A stretch of DNA of 64,000 nucleotides from Halomonas sp. (GCF_017515565.1 NZ_JAFWFN010000049.1:1-64000), one strand, 5' to 3'; counted from the stretch's first letter, positions 31,783-40,304 are shown. Translations and numbers: made by a program. The notes: generated from the sequence alone by a model not told the origin.

Positions 31783-31857
31783 GCGGGAATAGCTCAGTGG
31801 TAGAGCATCGCCTTGCCAAGGCGAGGGTCGAGAGTTCGAATCTCTTTTCCCGCTCCA
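31783..31857 (+). tRNA. tRNA-Gly (GCC), copy 3
   Basis: Identical to the other tRNA-Gly copies; last gene of the operon. No clear T-run terminator follows. Confidence 0.97.
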
Positions 31858-32044
31858 AGCAAACGTACTCTTTTCTCCTCGTGTCATCAGTACATTTTCT
31901 CCATTTCTATAACGACGAATCGCACCTAAGTGGCGATATTTTTGCGTGGCTGCTTTTCAAGCGGCTTGAAAAATATATGAATGCCCCGATATTCCTCCAT
32001 CTAGCTCGTTTTTTGTGCTCCCCATTTGCTGACAGGACATGTTC

Positions 32045-33007
32045 ATGGCCGAACCGGCATTGTCTATCCGTGGCCTCACTAAAGTGTATGGCAACGGCTT
32101 TCACGCGTTAAAAGGTATTGATCTCGATGTCCAGCAGGGCGATTTTTTTGCCCTGCTAGGCCCCAACGGCGCGGGTAAATCCACCACCTTAGGCGTGGTG
32201 TGTTCCCTGGTACAGAAATCGACAGGCAAGGTGTCAATTTTTGGTATCGATGTTGATAAAGATTTCGCCAAAGCTAAGTATCAGCTTGGCGTGGTGCCCC
32301 AGGAGTTCAACTTTAACCAGTTTGAAAAAGTCCTGGATATCGTGTTGGCCCAGGCGGGTTACTACGGTATGACCCGTAAAGAGGCGCTGCCCCGTGCCAA
32401 GCAGTTGCTTAGTGATCTTGGGCTGTGGGATAAGCGCAACGGCAGCGCACGTATGCTCTCCGGTGGTATGAAACGGCGCCTGATGATTGCCCGTGCGCTA
32501 ATGCACCGCCCAAAGCTGCTGATTCTTGATGAGCCAACAGCGGGAGTGGATATCGAACTGCGCCGGAGTATGTGGGAGTACATGCGGCGTATTAACCGCG
32601 ATGAAGGCACCACCATTATCCTCACCACGCACTACCTCGAAGAGGCAGAAAGCCTATGTCGCAATATTGCCATCATTAACCACGGTGAAATTGTGCGTAA
32701 CACCAGCGTGCGCGAATTATTGGCGGAACTGGATACTGAAACCTTCCTGCTTGATTTAGCCGCACCGGTTGACCAAGCGCCCAGAATTGAAGGGTTTGAG
32801 ATTCTGCAGGTTGAGCCTTCACAGTTAGCGCTGGTAATTCATAAGGGCCAGGAGCTTAACGATGTATTTAGTGCGTTAAGTGAGCAGGGTCTGAAGGTGG
32901 TTTCCATGCGTAATCGCGCTAACCGCTTAGAGGAGATGTTTGTTTCCATGGTGGAAGGTAACCAGCAAGCGATTGACCAGCGTGAGCCGCAGGAGGCGCG
33001 GGCATGA
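32045..33007 (+). CDS. ABC transporter ATP-binding protein, YadG type
   Basis: Cytoplasmic ATPase of an ABC-2 exporter; the substrate is unknown. 320 residues from the ATG at 32045, which has AGGA seven bases upstream; the ATG at 32039 is too close to it. Seen: Walker A GPNGAGKST (39-47), signature LSGGMKRR (about 140), Walker B LLILDEPTAGVD, and a C-terminal about 80-residue domain of the multidrug/drug-resistance type. The stop overlaps the permease start by four bases (ATGA), so the two are translationally coupled. Confidence 0.92.
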   Translation: MAEPALSIRGLTKVYGNGFHALKGIDLDVQQGDFFALLGPNGAGKSTTLGVVCSLVQKSTGKVSIFGIDVDKDFAKAKYQLGVVPQEFNFNQFEKVLDIVLAQAGYYGMTRKEALPRAKQLLSDLGLWDKRNGSARMLSGGMKRRLMIARALMHRPKLLILDEPTAGVDIELRRSMWEYMRRINRDEGTTIILTTHYLEEAESLCRNIAIINHGEIVRNTSVRELLAELDTETFLLDLAAPVDQAPRIEGFEILQVEPSQLALVIHKGQELNDVFSALSEQGLKVVSMRNRANRLEEMFVSMVEGNQQAIDQREPQEARA

Positions 33008-33777
33008 ATGCAACCCAGACCCTCATCGCTCTGTGGACATTAGTACTTAAAGAAATCAAGCGCTTCACGCGAATTTGGCCACAAACCCTGCTGCCGCCGT
33101 CCATCACTATGGCGATGTACTTCATTATTTTTGGTAATTTAATTGGCTCGCGCATCGGTGACATGGACGGATTCAGCTACATGGACTTCATTGTCCCTGG
33201 GTTGATTATGATGTCAGTGATCACCAATAGTTACTCCAATGTGGCCTCAAGCTTCTTTTCCAACAAATTTCAGCGCTCTATAGAAGAGATGATGGTCTCG
33301 CCGATGCCTAACTGGGTAATCTTATCCGGCTTTGTTTTGGGCGGAATGGCCCGAGGGTTGGGCGTGGGCCTTATTGTCACGGTGGTTTCGCTGTTCTTTA
33401 CCCGCTTAACCATGGAGCATCCGTTGCTCACGGTATTAGTCGTCGTGCTGACCTCGGCACTGTTTTCTATCGGTGGTTTTATTAACGCGCTGCTGGCGAA
33501 TAAGTTTGATGATATTTCCATCGTGCCGACGTTTATTTTGACCCCGCTGACCTACCTGGGCGGCGTGTTTTACTCGATTTCGATGCTGCCCGAGTTTTGG
33601 CAGGGCGTTTCAATGCTCAACCCTATCTTGTATATGGTAAACGTCTTCCGCTACGGTTTTTTAGGCGTTTCTGATATTCCGGTAGGCTGGGCGTTGGCCG
33701 CCATTTTTGCCTTTATCGTTGCGCTGTTTATGGTGGCGCTTACCATGTTAGAGCGTGGCAAAGGCATCCGCAGTTAA
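33004..33777 (+). CDS. ABC-2 type transporter permease, YadH type
   Basis: Inner-membrane partner of the preceding ATPase. 257 residues with about six hydrophobic segments and the ABC-2 signature region NPILYMVNVFRYGFLG near residues 200-215. It overlaps the upstream gene by ATGA. By resemblance to E. coli YadH this is an exporter of unknown substrate. Confidence 0.92.
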   Translation: MNATQTLIALWTLVLKEIKRFTRIWPQTLLPPSITMAMYFIIFGNLIGSRIGDMDGFSYMDFIVPGLIMMSVITNSYSNVASSFFSNKFQRSIEEMMVSPMPNWVILSGFVLGGMARGLGVGLIVTVVSLFFTRLTMEHPLLTVLVVVLTSALFSIGGFINALLANKFDDISIVPTFILTPLTYLGGVFYSISMLPEFWQGVSMLNPILYMVNVFRYGFLGVSDIPVGWALAAIFAFIVALFMVALTMLERGKGIRS

Positions 33778-33810
33778 TCGTTTTACCGCATACTTTAAAG
33801 AGTAAACGTA

Positions 33811-34644
33811 ATGGCAGACCGTCCAGATACCTTAGAACACGCGCCGCTTGGGCGCGATTCCGCTTACCCAGAACAGTATGACGCTGGGCTTTTGTATCCT
33901 ATTCCCCGGGCCGCTAACCGTGCCCCGCTGGGGATTGAGGAAGGCAAGTTGCCATTCGTGGGGGAAGATGAGTGGCACGCCTTTGAAGTTTCCTGGCTGA
34001 ACGGCCGTGGTAAGCCCATAGTGGCCGTTGCCCGCTTTCGTCTACCCGCTGACTCACCTAATCTGATTGAGTCCAAATCCTGGAAGCTTTATCTCAATAG
34101 TCTTAATCAAACTCGCTTTGCCAGCCAAGAAGAAGTGCAAAGCACACTGATTAGCGACTTAGCCGCAGCGGCGGGTGCTTCAGTTGGCGTAGAGTTGTTA
34201 GCGGTAGATGACAGCGAGCTTACCCCCCAGCGCTTGCCGGGCGAGTGTCTGGATGACCTGGATATTGAAATAAGCGGTTACACCCCTAGCGCGGAGCATT
34301 TAGCAGCAGGGGAAGAGATCGTCGAAGAGACGCTGTATTCCCATTTGCTTAAATCTAACTGCCCTGTGACGGGCCAGCCTGATTGGGGCAGCGTGATGAT
34401 TCGCTATAAAGGCCCTAAAATTGACCGCGAAGGGTTGCTGCACTATCTGATTGGCTATCGGCAGCATCAGGACTTTCACGAGCACTGCGTCGAGCACATT
34501 TTCACCGATTTAATGGAGAAGATTAAACTAGATGAGCTGCTGGTGCTGGCCCGCTACGTGCGGCGCGGCGGGCTAGATATAAGCCCTTGGCGGGCGACCC
34601 CTGGTCTAACACCGCCCAGCCCTCTGCGACTAGCAAGGCAGTAA
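33811..34644 (+). CDS. queF: NADPH-dependent 7-cyano-7-deazaguanine reductase
   Basis: Reduces preQ0 to preQ1 in queuosine synthesis, the only known nitrile-to-amine reductase class. 277 residues, the long two-module form as in E. coli. Catalytic C184 lies in LKSNCPVTGQPDWGS, with D191 in the same motif. The NADPH-binding motif ESKSWKLYLNSLNQ spans 87-100. Same strand as the ABC pair; 49 bases before the nitroreductase. Confidence 0.96.
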   Translation: MADRPDTLEHAPLGRDSAYPEQYDAGLLYPIPRAANRAPLGIEEGKLPFVGEDEWHAFEVSWLNGRGKPIVAVARFRLPADSPNLIESKSWKLYLNSLNQTRFASQEEVQSTLISDLAAAAGASVGVELLAVDDSELTPQRLPGECLDDLDIEISGYTPSAEHLAAGEEIVEETLYSHLLKSNCPVTGQPDWGSVMIRYKGPKIDREGLLHYLIGYRQHQDFHEHCVEHIFTDLMEKIKLDELLVLARYVRRGGLDISPWRATPGLTPPSPLRLARQ

Positions 34645-34693
34645 GCGACTGCGCTAACGTAGCGCCCAACGATAAATGAAAAGGGGAGTGATA

Positions 34694-35254
34694 ATGGATG
34701 CACTAACGCTACTTCACGAGCGCAGTTCTATGGGCAAACTGACTGAGCCTGCGCCCACTGCCGAACAGCTGAGCGCTATTTACCAAGCGGCGCTGCGCGC
34801 TCCAGATCATAAGGAGCTGCGCCCCTGGCGCTTTATTGAATTTATCGGCGAAGGGCGCGAGCGTCTGGGCGAGTTGTTTGCGGAAGCAGAGTTTCAAGAA
34901 GATCCCAGTGCCAGCGACGACACGCTAAATTCCGCGCGTAAAAAACCGCTACGTGCGCCGATGATAATCGCCGTGATTGCCAAGGTAACGCCTGATATCC
35001 CCAAAGTACCCAAAATTGAGCAGGTTATTTCTGCCGGGTGTGCCGCCCACGGTATTTTGCTGGCCGCCCACGCGTTGGGCTTAGGCGCCATGTGGCGCAG
35101 CGGAAAATATGCCTTTGACCCTGTGGTGCGCAAAGGCTTAGAACTTAATGAAGAGGATGAAGTAGTGGCCTTTATTTACTTGGGTAGCTTAGCAGGCCGC
35201 CACAAGCCACTAGCGAAACACAACCAGGCCGACTTTGTTGAGCGTTGGGATTAG
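34694..35254 (+). CDS. Nitroreductase family protein, YdjA type
   Basis: Small FMN-dependent oxidoreductase; the physiological substrate is unknown. 186 residues from the ATG at 34694, which follows AAGGGGAG; an upstream in-frame ATG (34676) lacks a site. Seen: LLHERSSMGKLTEPAPT, RAPDHKELRPWRF (FMN-binding region), ISAGCAAHGILLAAHALGLGAMWRSG. Length and motifs match E. coli YdjA (183). Confidence 0.9.
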   Translation: MDALTLLHERSSMGKLTEPAPTAEQLSAIYQAALRAPDHKELRPWRFIEFIGEGRERLGELFAEAEFQEDPSASDDTLNSARKKPLRAPMIIAVIAKVTPDIPKVPKIEQVISAGCAAHGILLAAHALGLGAMWRSGKYAFDPVVRKGLELNEEDEVVAFIYLGSLAGRHKPLAKHNQADFVERWD

Positions 35255-35285
35255 CACTGGTGGAGTTAACACACAGGGATATTCT

Positions 35286-35792
35286 ATGAGCCAGTTACGC
35301 CAACCGGGAGTGCCTTACCCACGCTTGCCGTTACCGAAAAGCCAAGAAGACCTTGCCGCCTTTCAGCAGTGGCTAGGCGAGGCGATTCCTATGGTAGGCG
35401 CGCTTGGCATTCAACGCATGGCCCAAGAGGGAGGGATGCTGAGCTGGCAGCTGGCGCTTAGCCCCAACCTAAACGACAAAGGCACGGGCTTTGGCGGCGC
35501 GCTAACGGCGCAAACCACGCTACTGGGCTGGTGTTGGGTAACGTTGTGGCTGCGTGCTCAGGGGCGGGCACAAGATGTGGTGGTGGCCGAAGCCAGTCAG
35601 CGTTTCCTTGCGCCAGTCACTGGAGACTATCGCATAACCTGCGCGCCGAGCGATCCCTTCGGCCCCGAGCAACTAGCGGATAAGCTAAATGCACGGGGCA
35701 AGGGCAGCATTGCACTGACCCAGAAGCTCTACTGCGGCGACACGCTTTGCCTAGAAGCCAGCGGGCGCTACGCCGTACTGCCTGTTGGTTAA
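35286..35792 (+). CDS. YiiD C-terminal-type thioesterase domain protein
   Basis: Hot-dog-fold protein related to the C-terminal half of E. coli YiiD (FabY family). 168 residues from the ATG at 35286 (MSQLRQPGVPYPRL) after ACAGGGA. The GTGFGGALTAQTTLLGWCWV segment is the likely active-site helix region. The N-terminal acetyltransferase half of YiiD is absent. The substrate, probably an acyl-CoA or acyl-ACP, is inferred only from the family. Confidence 0.75.
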   Translation: MSQLRQPGVPYPRLPLPKSQEDLAAFQQWLGEAIPMVGALGIQRMAQEGGMLSWQLALSPNLNDKGTGFGGALTAQTTLLGWCWVTLWLRAQGRAQDVVVAEASQRFLAPVTGDYRITCAPSDPFGPEQLADKLNARGKGSIALTQKLYCGDTLCLEASGRYAVLPVG

Positions 35793-35884
35793 ATCTTTAA
35801 AAGGCTTGCTATTTTAGGGCTTGGGAAATAGAATATGCGCCGTTCTGTTGGGAAAGGCAACGCCCTAACAACCGAGCAAAAAGT

Positions 35885-35972
35885 GGAGAGGTGTCCGAGT
35901 GGTCGAAGGAGCACGCCTGGAAAGTGTGTAAGTCGAAAGGCTTCGAGGGTTCGAATCCCTCCCTCTCCGCCA
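35885..35972 (+). tRNA. tRNA-Ser (GGA)
   Basis: 88 bases with a long variable arm and encoded CCA. The anticodon is GGA in CCTGGAAAG; acceptor GGAGAGG pairs with CCTCTCC. The core gene order ends here, and accessory genes start immediately downstream, so this is the likely insertion site of the island. Confidence 0.96.
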
Positions 35973-35984
35973 AGAATATAGATT

Positions 35985-36010
35985 AAGCCGCTGATTTCAG
36001 CGGCTTTTTT
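35985..36010 (+). terminator. Terminator after tRNA-Ser
   Basis: AAGCCGCTGA (35985-35994) pairs with TCAGCGGCTT (35997-36006) and is followed by more T. Confidence 0.88.
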
Positions 36011-36338
36011 GTGTCTATAATTAATCTAGTCCCCCAATTAGTCCCCCAGTGAAATATTCAACATTGGCATACATTTTTTCTCGAAAATTTTCACTTTTAG
36101 TGCTTCGTCTATACAAGAGATGCATGTAGATCTTGTAGCCGCAACTTTTAGCTTTGCGTTAGGTAATGACAAATTGGATAAAAGTGCTTTTAACTAGAGC
36201 ATTCATTTATCAAAGTTAAGGGGTGAAGAGAAATTACTGGCTGGTTTTAAACAATGAGAGTATTACGCTTAGCGCAGGCTATGACCACCCAGAAGTCAAA
36301 GTGGGCGGTGGAAGGCATTGACAGGAGACGATACGGCT
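36011..36338. other. Gene-free left edge of the island with a short direct repeat
   Basis: 328 AT-rich bases directly after tRNA-Ser and its terminator. A 10-base direct repeat TAGTCCCCCA occurs at 36027-36036 and 36039-36048. No integrase or recognisable fragment of one was found. A second copy of the tRNA-Ser 3' end was looked for by eye in the window and not found. Confidence 0.55.
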
Positions 36339-37079
36339 TCACAGTAAGCCGGTATCTGACTCTACAGTACCTTTAATAATTGCCTGTTCTCGCATCTGCA
36401 TGCGAAGTTTAGAGAAAGCACAGCAATTTAACGATTTAAGTTTGGTAGTAGTCATCTCTATCTGAGAGATACGCTTTTCTACCAAATCGAGATATGTCTG
36501 CTTATCATTGTTACCCAATTCTGAATCATCCCACTCTCCTACAAACGCTTCTAGACGGCAGTGATAACTTATTTCTTCTGCCAGGATATTTAGCAAGCTA
36601 TTTACAACGGTCTCGTGGTCTTGCTCTATTTGCTGAGCTTTCTCATGCTGTTCATTTAACTGTTTTCTCAGTTTTTCTCGATCTTCTTTGGCTTGCGCGG
36701 TGTCACGCTTTTGATCATCAATCGCGTTGTTGATGATTTTACTAAGGGTATTTCCCTGAGATTGCCCACGGTTTTTGGCCAAAGCATTTAGCTTCCTCAA
36801 AGACTCTTTTGGCATCTGAATGGATACTGGGTTGCCATGTTTTTTCCGGTGTTGGCGGGTTTGCCAAGCACTTCTCATCTGTCTGCTCGCCTCTCGATAC
36901 TCTGCATTATCTGGAAGCAAATTTAAGCTTTTAGCCATTTCTTGATAGCCAAATTGAGTGTGATTCTTCACTAATGTGAACAGAGAAGAACCGGCAGTTG
37001 CCTTACGGCTCATGTAAGAAGTGATCCAAGCCAACTGGTCATCATTACTCTTATTTATCCAATCAAACGGCTGTGTCAT
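36339..37079 (-). CDS. Ribbon-helix-helix-like coiled-coil protein, unknown function
   Basis: 246 residues. Residues about 83-117 (GNPVSIQMPKESLRKLNAL, then QGNTLSKIINNAI) look like a ribbon-helix-helix DNA-binding unit: a short beta strand followed by two helices. A highly charged coiled coil rich in Gln, Lys and Glu follows (about 118-160), then a C-terminal region with CC and ELGNNDKQTY. The N-terminus is not recognised. It is divergent from the 37284 gene, with operator-like repeats between. No clear Shine-Dalgarno. Perhaps a partition-type or autoregulatory island protein, which is inference only. Confidence 0.6.
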   Translation of the reverse strand: MTQPFDWINKSNDDQLAWITSYMSRKATAGSSLFTLVKNHTQFGYQEMAKSLNLLPDNAEYREASRQMRSAWQTRQHRKKHGNPVSIQMPKESLRKLNALAKNRGQSQGNTLSKIINNAIDDQKRDTAQAKEDREKLRKQLNEQHEKAQQIEQDHETVVNSLLNILAEEISYHCRLEAFVGEWDDSELGNNDKQTYLDLVEKRISQIEMTTTKLKSLNCCAFSKLRMQMREQAIIKGTVESDTGLL

Positions 37080-37155
37080 TAGCGATAACCAATAATGATG
37101 TTGCTTATAAATTGAGTGAGCATCATAGCTGCATTCACATTTAAAAACCAGCTGT

Positions 37156-37216
37156 CACGTTGTAATATCACAATGTGCTTTTACTGATTGATCACAATGT
37201 AATCAAACAATGTAAT
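37156..37216. promoter_or_regulatory. Operator-like repeats in a divergent promoter region
   Basis: An imperfect 22-base palindrome spans 37156-37177 (half-sites CACGTTGT and ACAATGTG). The same half-site recurs as ACAATGTAAT at 37194-37203 and 37207-37216, 13 bases apart. All lie between the divergent 36339-37079 and 37284 genes. Confidence 0.6.
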
Positions 37217-37283
37217 GAATTTATTTTTTCTAAGTTATCAAATCGGATTTTAATTACCTCATAAACCGCCTATATTGGTAGGA

Positions 37284-38933
37284 ATGGACACAACGCTGCT
37301 TACCTATCAAAACACCCAATTGACACCTGAAGCTCGTTGGTTAGTGATGCAATGGTCGTCGCTTATCGGCCTTGATCAAAGTGTCGAGTGCTCGCTGCAA
37401 ACCCTCTTTGCTCGTCTAGGCCTAACCTATGCGCAGGGGCGCCGTGCTTGGGATGTACTCACCGGTGAAAAGGGAGAAAATCGAGAGCGATTCGTTGATA
37501 TCGAGCGCCTACCAAGCCATGGCCCAGGGAGACCTCAATCGCGTTACCGCTTATCAGCCAAGCTGGTTAAGGAACTTGCAGATACCCTGGCACCTGCTTG
37601 CGAGCAGCATGCTGAAGAAATCTTCACACTGGCAAAAACGACACGCTTATCTACCGCAGAAGATAAAGTTGATTTGATTGAGGGTGGCCGACTTCGCAGC
37701 ACTGGTTTGACGCTGCCTAATCGCTGGCTGCTGATGGTGCTATTAGCTCATGCTGACTCGCCAGGAATTGTTACAGGTCTTAGCGTATCCGCGATACACC
37801 GTCTAACTGGGATGTCGCGTTATCGCATTACCAGTCAGTTGAACAAACTGAGCGACTTGGGAATCATTGCTCATCACCAACCGGGGCGGTATTCACCCCA
37901 GGCTAGTGTTCGTAAGACATCCATCTATTTGCTTGATCTGGCGCACCCATCACTCGGGACTTTCAAAAGAGCACCGCTCACCATCGTGTCGCCTCCTTCA
38001 ACCACGAATCCTAAGCAAACGGAACTGGTGGGAGGGATTGTTGATGCAGTGATGACCTCAGGGGTATGCAGATTGCAAATCGAAGCATTGTTGAAGGAGT
38101 ACGATGCCAACAAGGATTCTGATAGTACCGTGTCAGACGATACTAAGGATGAATCAAAACGAGAGCATGATCCTTATCGCGAGGCTAAAAAATACCAAGA
38201 GAGATATAACGAAATTAAAATGGTTTTTGACCTAGCGTTATCAATGCTGCCAAACACACGTTATCTAGAAGGCGGCATTGAAGAACTGCTTAAACGCTAC
38301 GATGCGGAGGATGCAAACTGGTTACTTACCAGTGTTCATATCGATACTTGTCGTCTGCTAACGTCCTCCTGGAATGAATTGAAAGAAGGTTTTTCCGGGC
38401 CTGAACAGCCACAACATGACGTCATAGTGGCGACTGCTCGTCGTTTAGGCATAACGCCTGAATATGTGATCGAAGCGAAACCTGAGCAGGAATCAGAATG
38501 GGCGTCTGAAAAAGCAGACAACGATACAAAGGCCTTGGACGGTAAGCCTCCCACAGTAGAACCAATAACAGAACAATTCTCTTACCACCCCTTGGCGCTA
38601 CTGTTTTATGCCCTGTCACATCACCTAGCCAAACAGCTTCAGCGTGACATCATCCGTAATGGACACGGAGATGACGAAGCAATGACCTACATGCTTGTGC
38701 CTGTTTTTCCCAATTCACCTAACGGCCCGACCTTACCCGCGTTTCAACTACGTAGCTATGGCCTGCGTTCCGAAGATGCCGATAAAGAGCCAACGACCAC
38801 TATATCCCGCAGCCTTGTCAGCGAGGATCTAAAAACCTATTGGCAAACACATCATCAGGATTGCCTTTCAGCCATCAATGATGAGCCAGATGATGCAACC
38901 GCGTTAGATGCTCAAGAGCCTAGCGACGCATAA
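37284..38933 (+). CDS. Large winged-helix protein of the island, unknown function
   Basis: 549 residues from the ATG at 37284, or 552 from a TTG at 37275; neither has a well-spaced ribosome-binding site. Residues about 140-210 (WLLMVLLAHADSPG through LSVSAIHRLTGMSRYRITSQLNKLSDLGIIAHH) form a convincing winged helix-turn-helix. The middle (about 270-310) is acidic and the C-terminus is Asp/Glu-rich. A second DNA-binding-like segment, LARLGLTYAQGRRAWDVL, lies about 45-60. It has no enzyme motif. It is followed by alpA and reads away from the ribbon-helix-helix gene. Possible island transcription regulator. Confidence 0.6.
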   Translation: MDTTLLTYQNTQLTPEARWLVMQWSSLIGLDQSVECSLQTLFARLGLTYAQGRRAWDVLTGEKGENRERFVDIERLPSHGPGRPQSRYRLSAKLVKELADTLAPACEQHAEEIFTLAKTTRLSTAEDKVDLIEGGRLRSTGLTLPNRWLLMVLLAHADSPGIVTGLSVSAIHRLTGMSRYRITSQLNKLSDLGIIAHHQPGRYSPQASVRKTSIYLLDLAHPSLGTFKRAPLTIVSPPSTTNPKQTELVGGIVDAVMTSGVCRLQIEALLKEYDANKDSDSTVSDDTKDESKREHDPYREAKKYQERYNEIKMVFDLALSMLPNTRYLEGGIEELLKRYDAEDANWLLTSVHIDTCRLLTSSWNELKEGFSGPEQPQHDVIVATARRLGITPEYVIEAKPEQESEWASEKADNDTKALDGKPPTVEPITEQFSYHPLALLFYALSHHLAKQLQRDIIRNGHGDDEAMTYMLVPVFPNSPNGPTLPAFQLRSYGLRSEDADKEPTTTISRSLVSEDLKTYWQTHHQDCLSAINDEPDDATALDAQEPSDA

Positions 38934-39011
38934 CCTCCAGTCGCTAAGGCCACTCTCCAATTAAAAAATACTCACCAGCCTCATCTCATGAACGAATAAC
39001 AGGAGTTCGTC

Positions 39012-39209
39012 ATGAGCACTAAACTGATCCGCATCAAAGACGTCATGGAACGCACTGGGCTGGCTAGATCGACGATCTACAAGTACATCAGCCTTGGGCA
39101 GTTTCCCCCGTCTATTAAACTTGGAACACGAGCGGTTGCCTGGGTTGAAAGTGAGATCGAGGCTTGGATTAATGACAGCATTAAGCGTAGGGACGAAGTG
39201 GTTGCTTAA
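39012..39209 (+). CDS. AlpA-family transcriptional regulator / excisionase-like
   Basis: 65 residues with a MerR-like helix-turn-helix: LIRIKDVMERTGLARSTIYKYISLGQFPPSIKLG, then AVAWVESEIEAWI. AlpA proteins activate integrase or excision genes of P4-like islands. ACAGGAG precedes the ATG. No integrase partner is visible in the window. Confidence 0.9.
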   Translation: MSTKLIRIKDVMERTGLARSTIYKYISLGQFPPSIKLGTRAVAWVESEIEAWINDSIKRRDEVVA

Positions 39210-39343
39210 TGCTTATCTATTTAGATTTTTCTAATTTAATTGAAGAGCTGCTTGCCTACCACCTATCCCCAGCTCAACCCGCACGACAGCTAGCTTGACG
39301 ATCACTAACTCAGCCTTTTCGACCCTTGTTTAATTATTATTAA

Positions 39344-39455
39344 TATAATCATAGGGTAAGGGGAGGGGCCTCAAGCCCCGTACCTAAGTAGCCGCCGAAA
39401 GGCTAATAACCGTTATACCACCACCGTATTGAATCCAGTAACCGCTGGAGGATTC
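39344..39455 (+). promoter_or_regulatory. Structured leader with -10 box and sequestered ribosome-binding site
   Basis: A TATAAT (39344-39349) is followed by three hairpins: GGGGC-CTCAA-GCCCC (39365-39379); a small AGCC/GGCT stem (39390-39404); and GAATCCAG (39431-39438) with CTGG (39445-39448) and ATTC (39452-39455). In the third, the GGAGG ribosome-binding site falls in the stem and bulge just before the ATG at 39459. No convincing -35 was found. An RNA-level control element is inferred. Confidence 0.45.
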
Positions 39456-39458
39456 GTC

Positions 39459-39545
39459 ATGCCTGTCATAAACGCCCATGCGGCAGAAGCCATGGGCTAC
39501 TACACCTATCGAGGAGCTTTAAATGCTACAACTTCACCCATCTAA
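39459..39545 (+). CDS. Predicted 28-residue leader peptide
   Basis: A short ORF, MPVINAHAAEAMGYYTYRGA ending in TTSPI, with a strong CTGGAGGA eight bases upstream. Its end overlaps the start of the Gp2-like gene (39523) in another frame and contains that gene's GAGGAG site. The arrangement suggests translational coupling or a regulatory leader peptide. No known family recognised. Too short for composition to prove it is coding. Confidence 0.45.
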   Translation: MPVINAHAAEAMGYYTYRGALNATTSPI

Positions 39546-40182
39546 CACTAACCTGCACTTAGCCTATTCCCCAGTGTTCAACGAACTGAGCACCCAAGAG
39601 AAATATCTGCCGATGGCAAGTGAATACCTCCAGGCGCTTTACGATACGATGCACAAGGCACTAGATGATTACCCACGTGTTCTAGCCTTCAGATTTGATC
39701 CTGTTATCCCTACGGCAATAAGCGACAGAATGACGCTAGAGGATCATAAAGGCCTTATCGCAAGGTTCATCGCTTCCTTGAAAGCGATTATTAAACATGA
39801 CCATGAGTGTAAGCGCCAAGCTGGCTGGGTGCCTGATACCAAAGTGCGCTACGTGTGGTGCCGGGAGGTTGGCCTTAACGGTAAGCCGCACTACCACTTC
39901 TTTCTCTTATTGAATCGTGACGTCTATCACATGCCAGGTAAGGCATGCTCTCAAAACGAGAACCTCATCAGTCGCGTGTCACGCGCGTGGTACAGCGCGT
40001 TGAGGGTTACGTGGAATCCTCAAGAGCCATGGGTTCACGTACCTGATACTCCGCACTATTGGATCAGCCGAGATGATGCGAATAGCTTTCAGGAAGCGTT
40101 CTACCGTGCTTCTTACCTTTGCAAAGCTGATACAAAGCAGTATGGGCTAGGGATGCGGACGTTTGGCACTAGCCGCAACTAA
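39523..40182 (+). CDS. Inovirus-Gp2 / YagK-YfjJ family protein
   Basis: 219 residues similar to the YagK/YfjJ C-terminal family, also called inovirus Gp2 and found on P4-like satellites and prophage remnants. Seen: VRYVWCREVGLNGKPHYHFFLLLN near residues 107-130, where PHYHF provides an HxH like that of HUH replication/relaxase nucleases. The C-terminal SYLCKADTKQYGLGMRTFGTS has a Tyr/Lys segment. GAGGAG precedes the ATG at 39523. Replication initiation is possible by analogy but not shown. Alternative: a regulatory phage-remnant protein. Confidence 0.8.
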   Translation: MLQLHPSNTNLHLAYSPVFNELSTQEKYLPMASEYLQALYDTMHKALDDYPRVLAFRFDPVIPTAISDRMTLEDHKGLIARFIASLKAIIKHDHECKRQAGWVPDTKVRYVWCREVGLNGKPHYHFFLLLNRDVYHMPGKACSQNENLISRVSRAWYSALRVTWNPQEPWVHVPDTPHYWISRDDANSFQEAFYRASYLCKADTKQYGLGMRTFGTSRN

Positions 40183-40263
40183 GTGACGCTGTACATCATC
40201 CCTAGCTCGCTAGACCCATCAAGACCAATGGACACAGCTAACCGAGTATGGCTTTGCCCCCAT

Positions 40264-40304
40264 GCCCCCACACCGCTAAACTCGGCTCACTATTTTGTGG
40301 GGGC
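40264..40304. repeat. Inverted repeat upstream of hsdM
   Basis: GCCCCCACA (40264-40272) is repeated inverted as TGTGGGGGC (40296-40304), with a 23-base gap, 47 bases before hsdM. It is not followed by a T-run, so it is more likely an operator or leader structure than a terminator. Confidence 0.6.
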
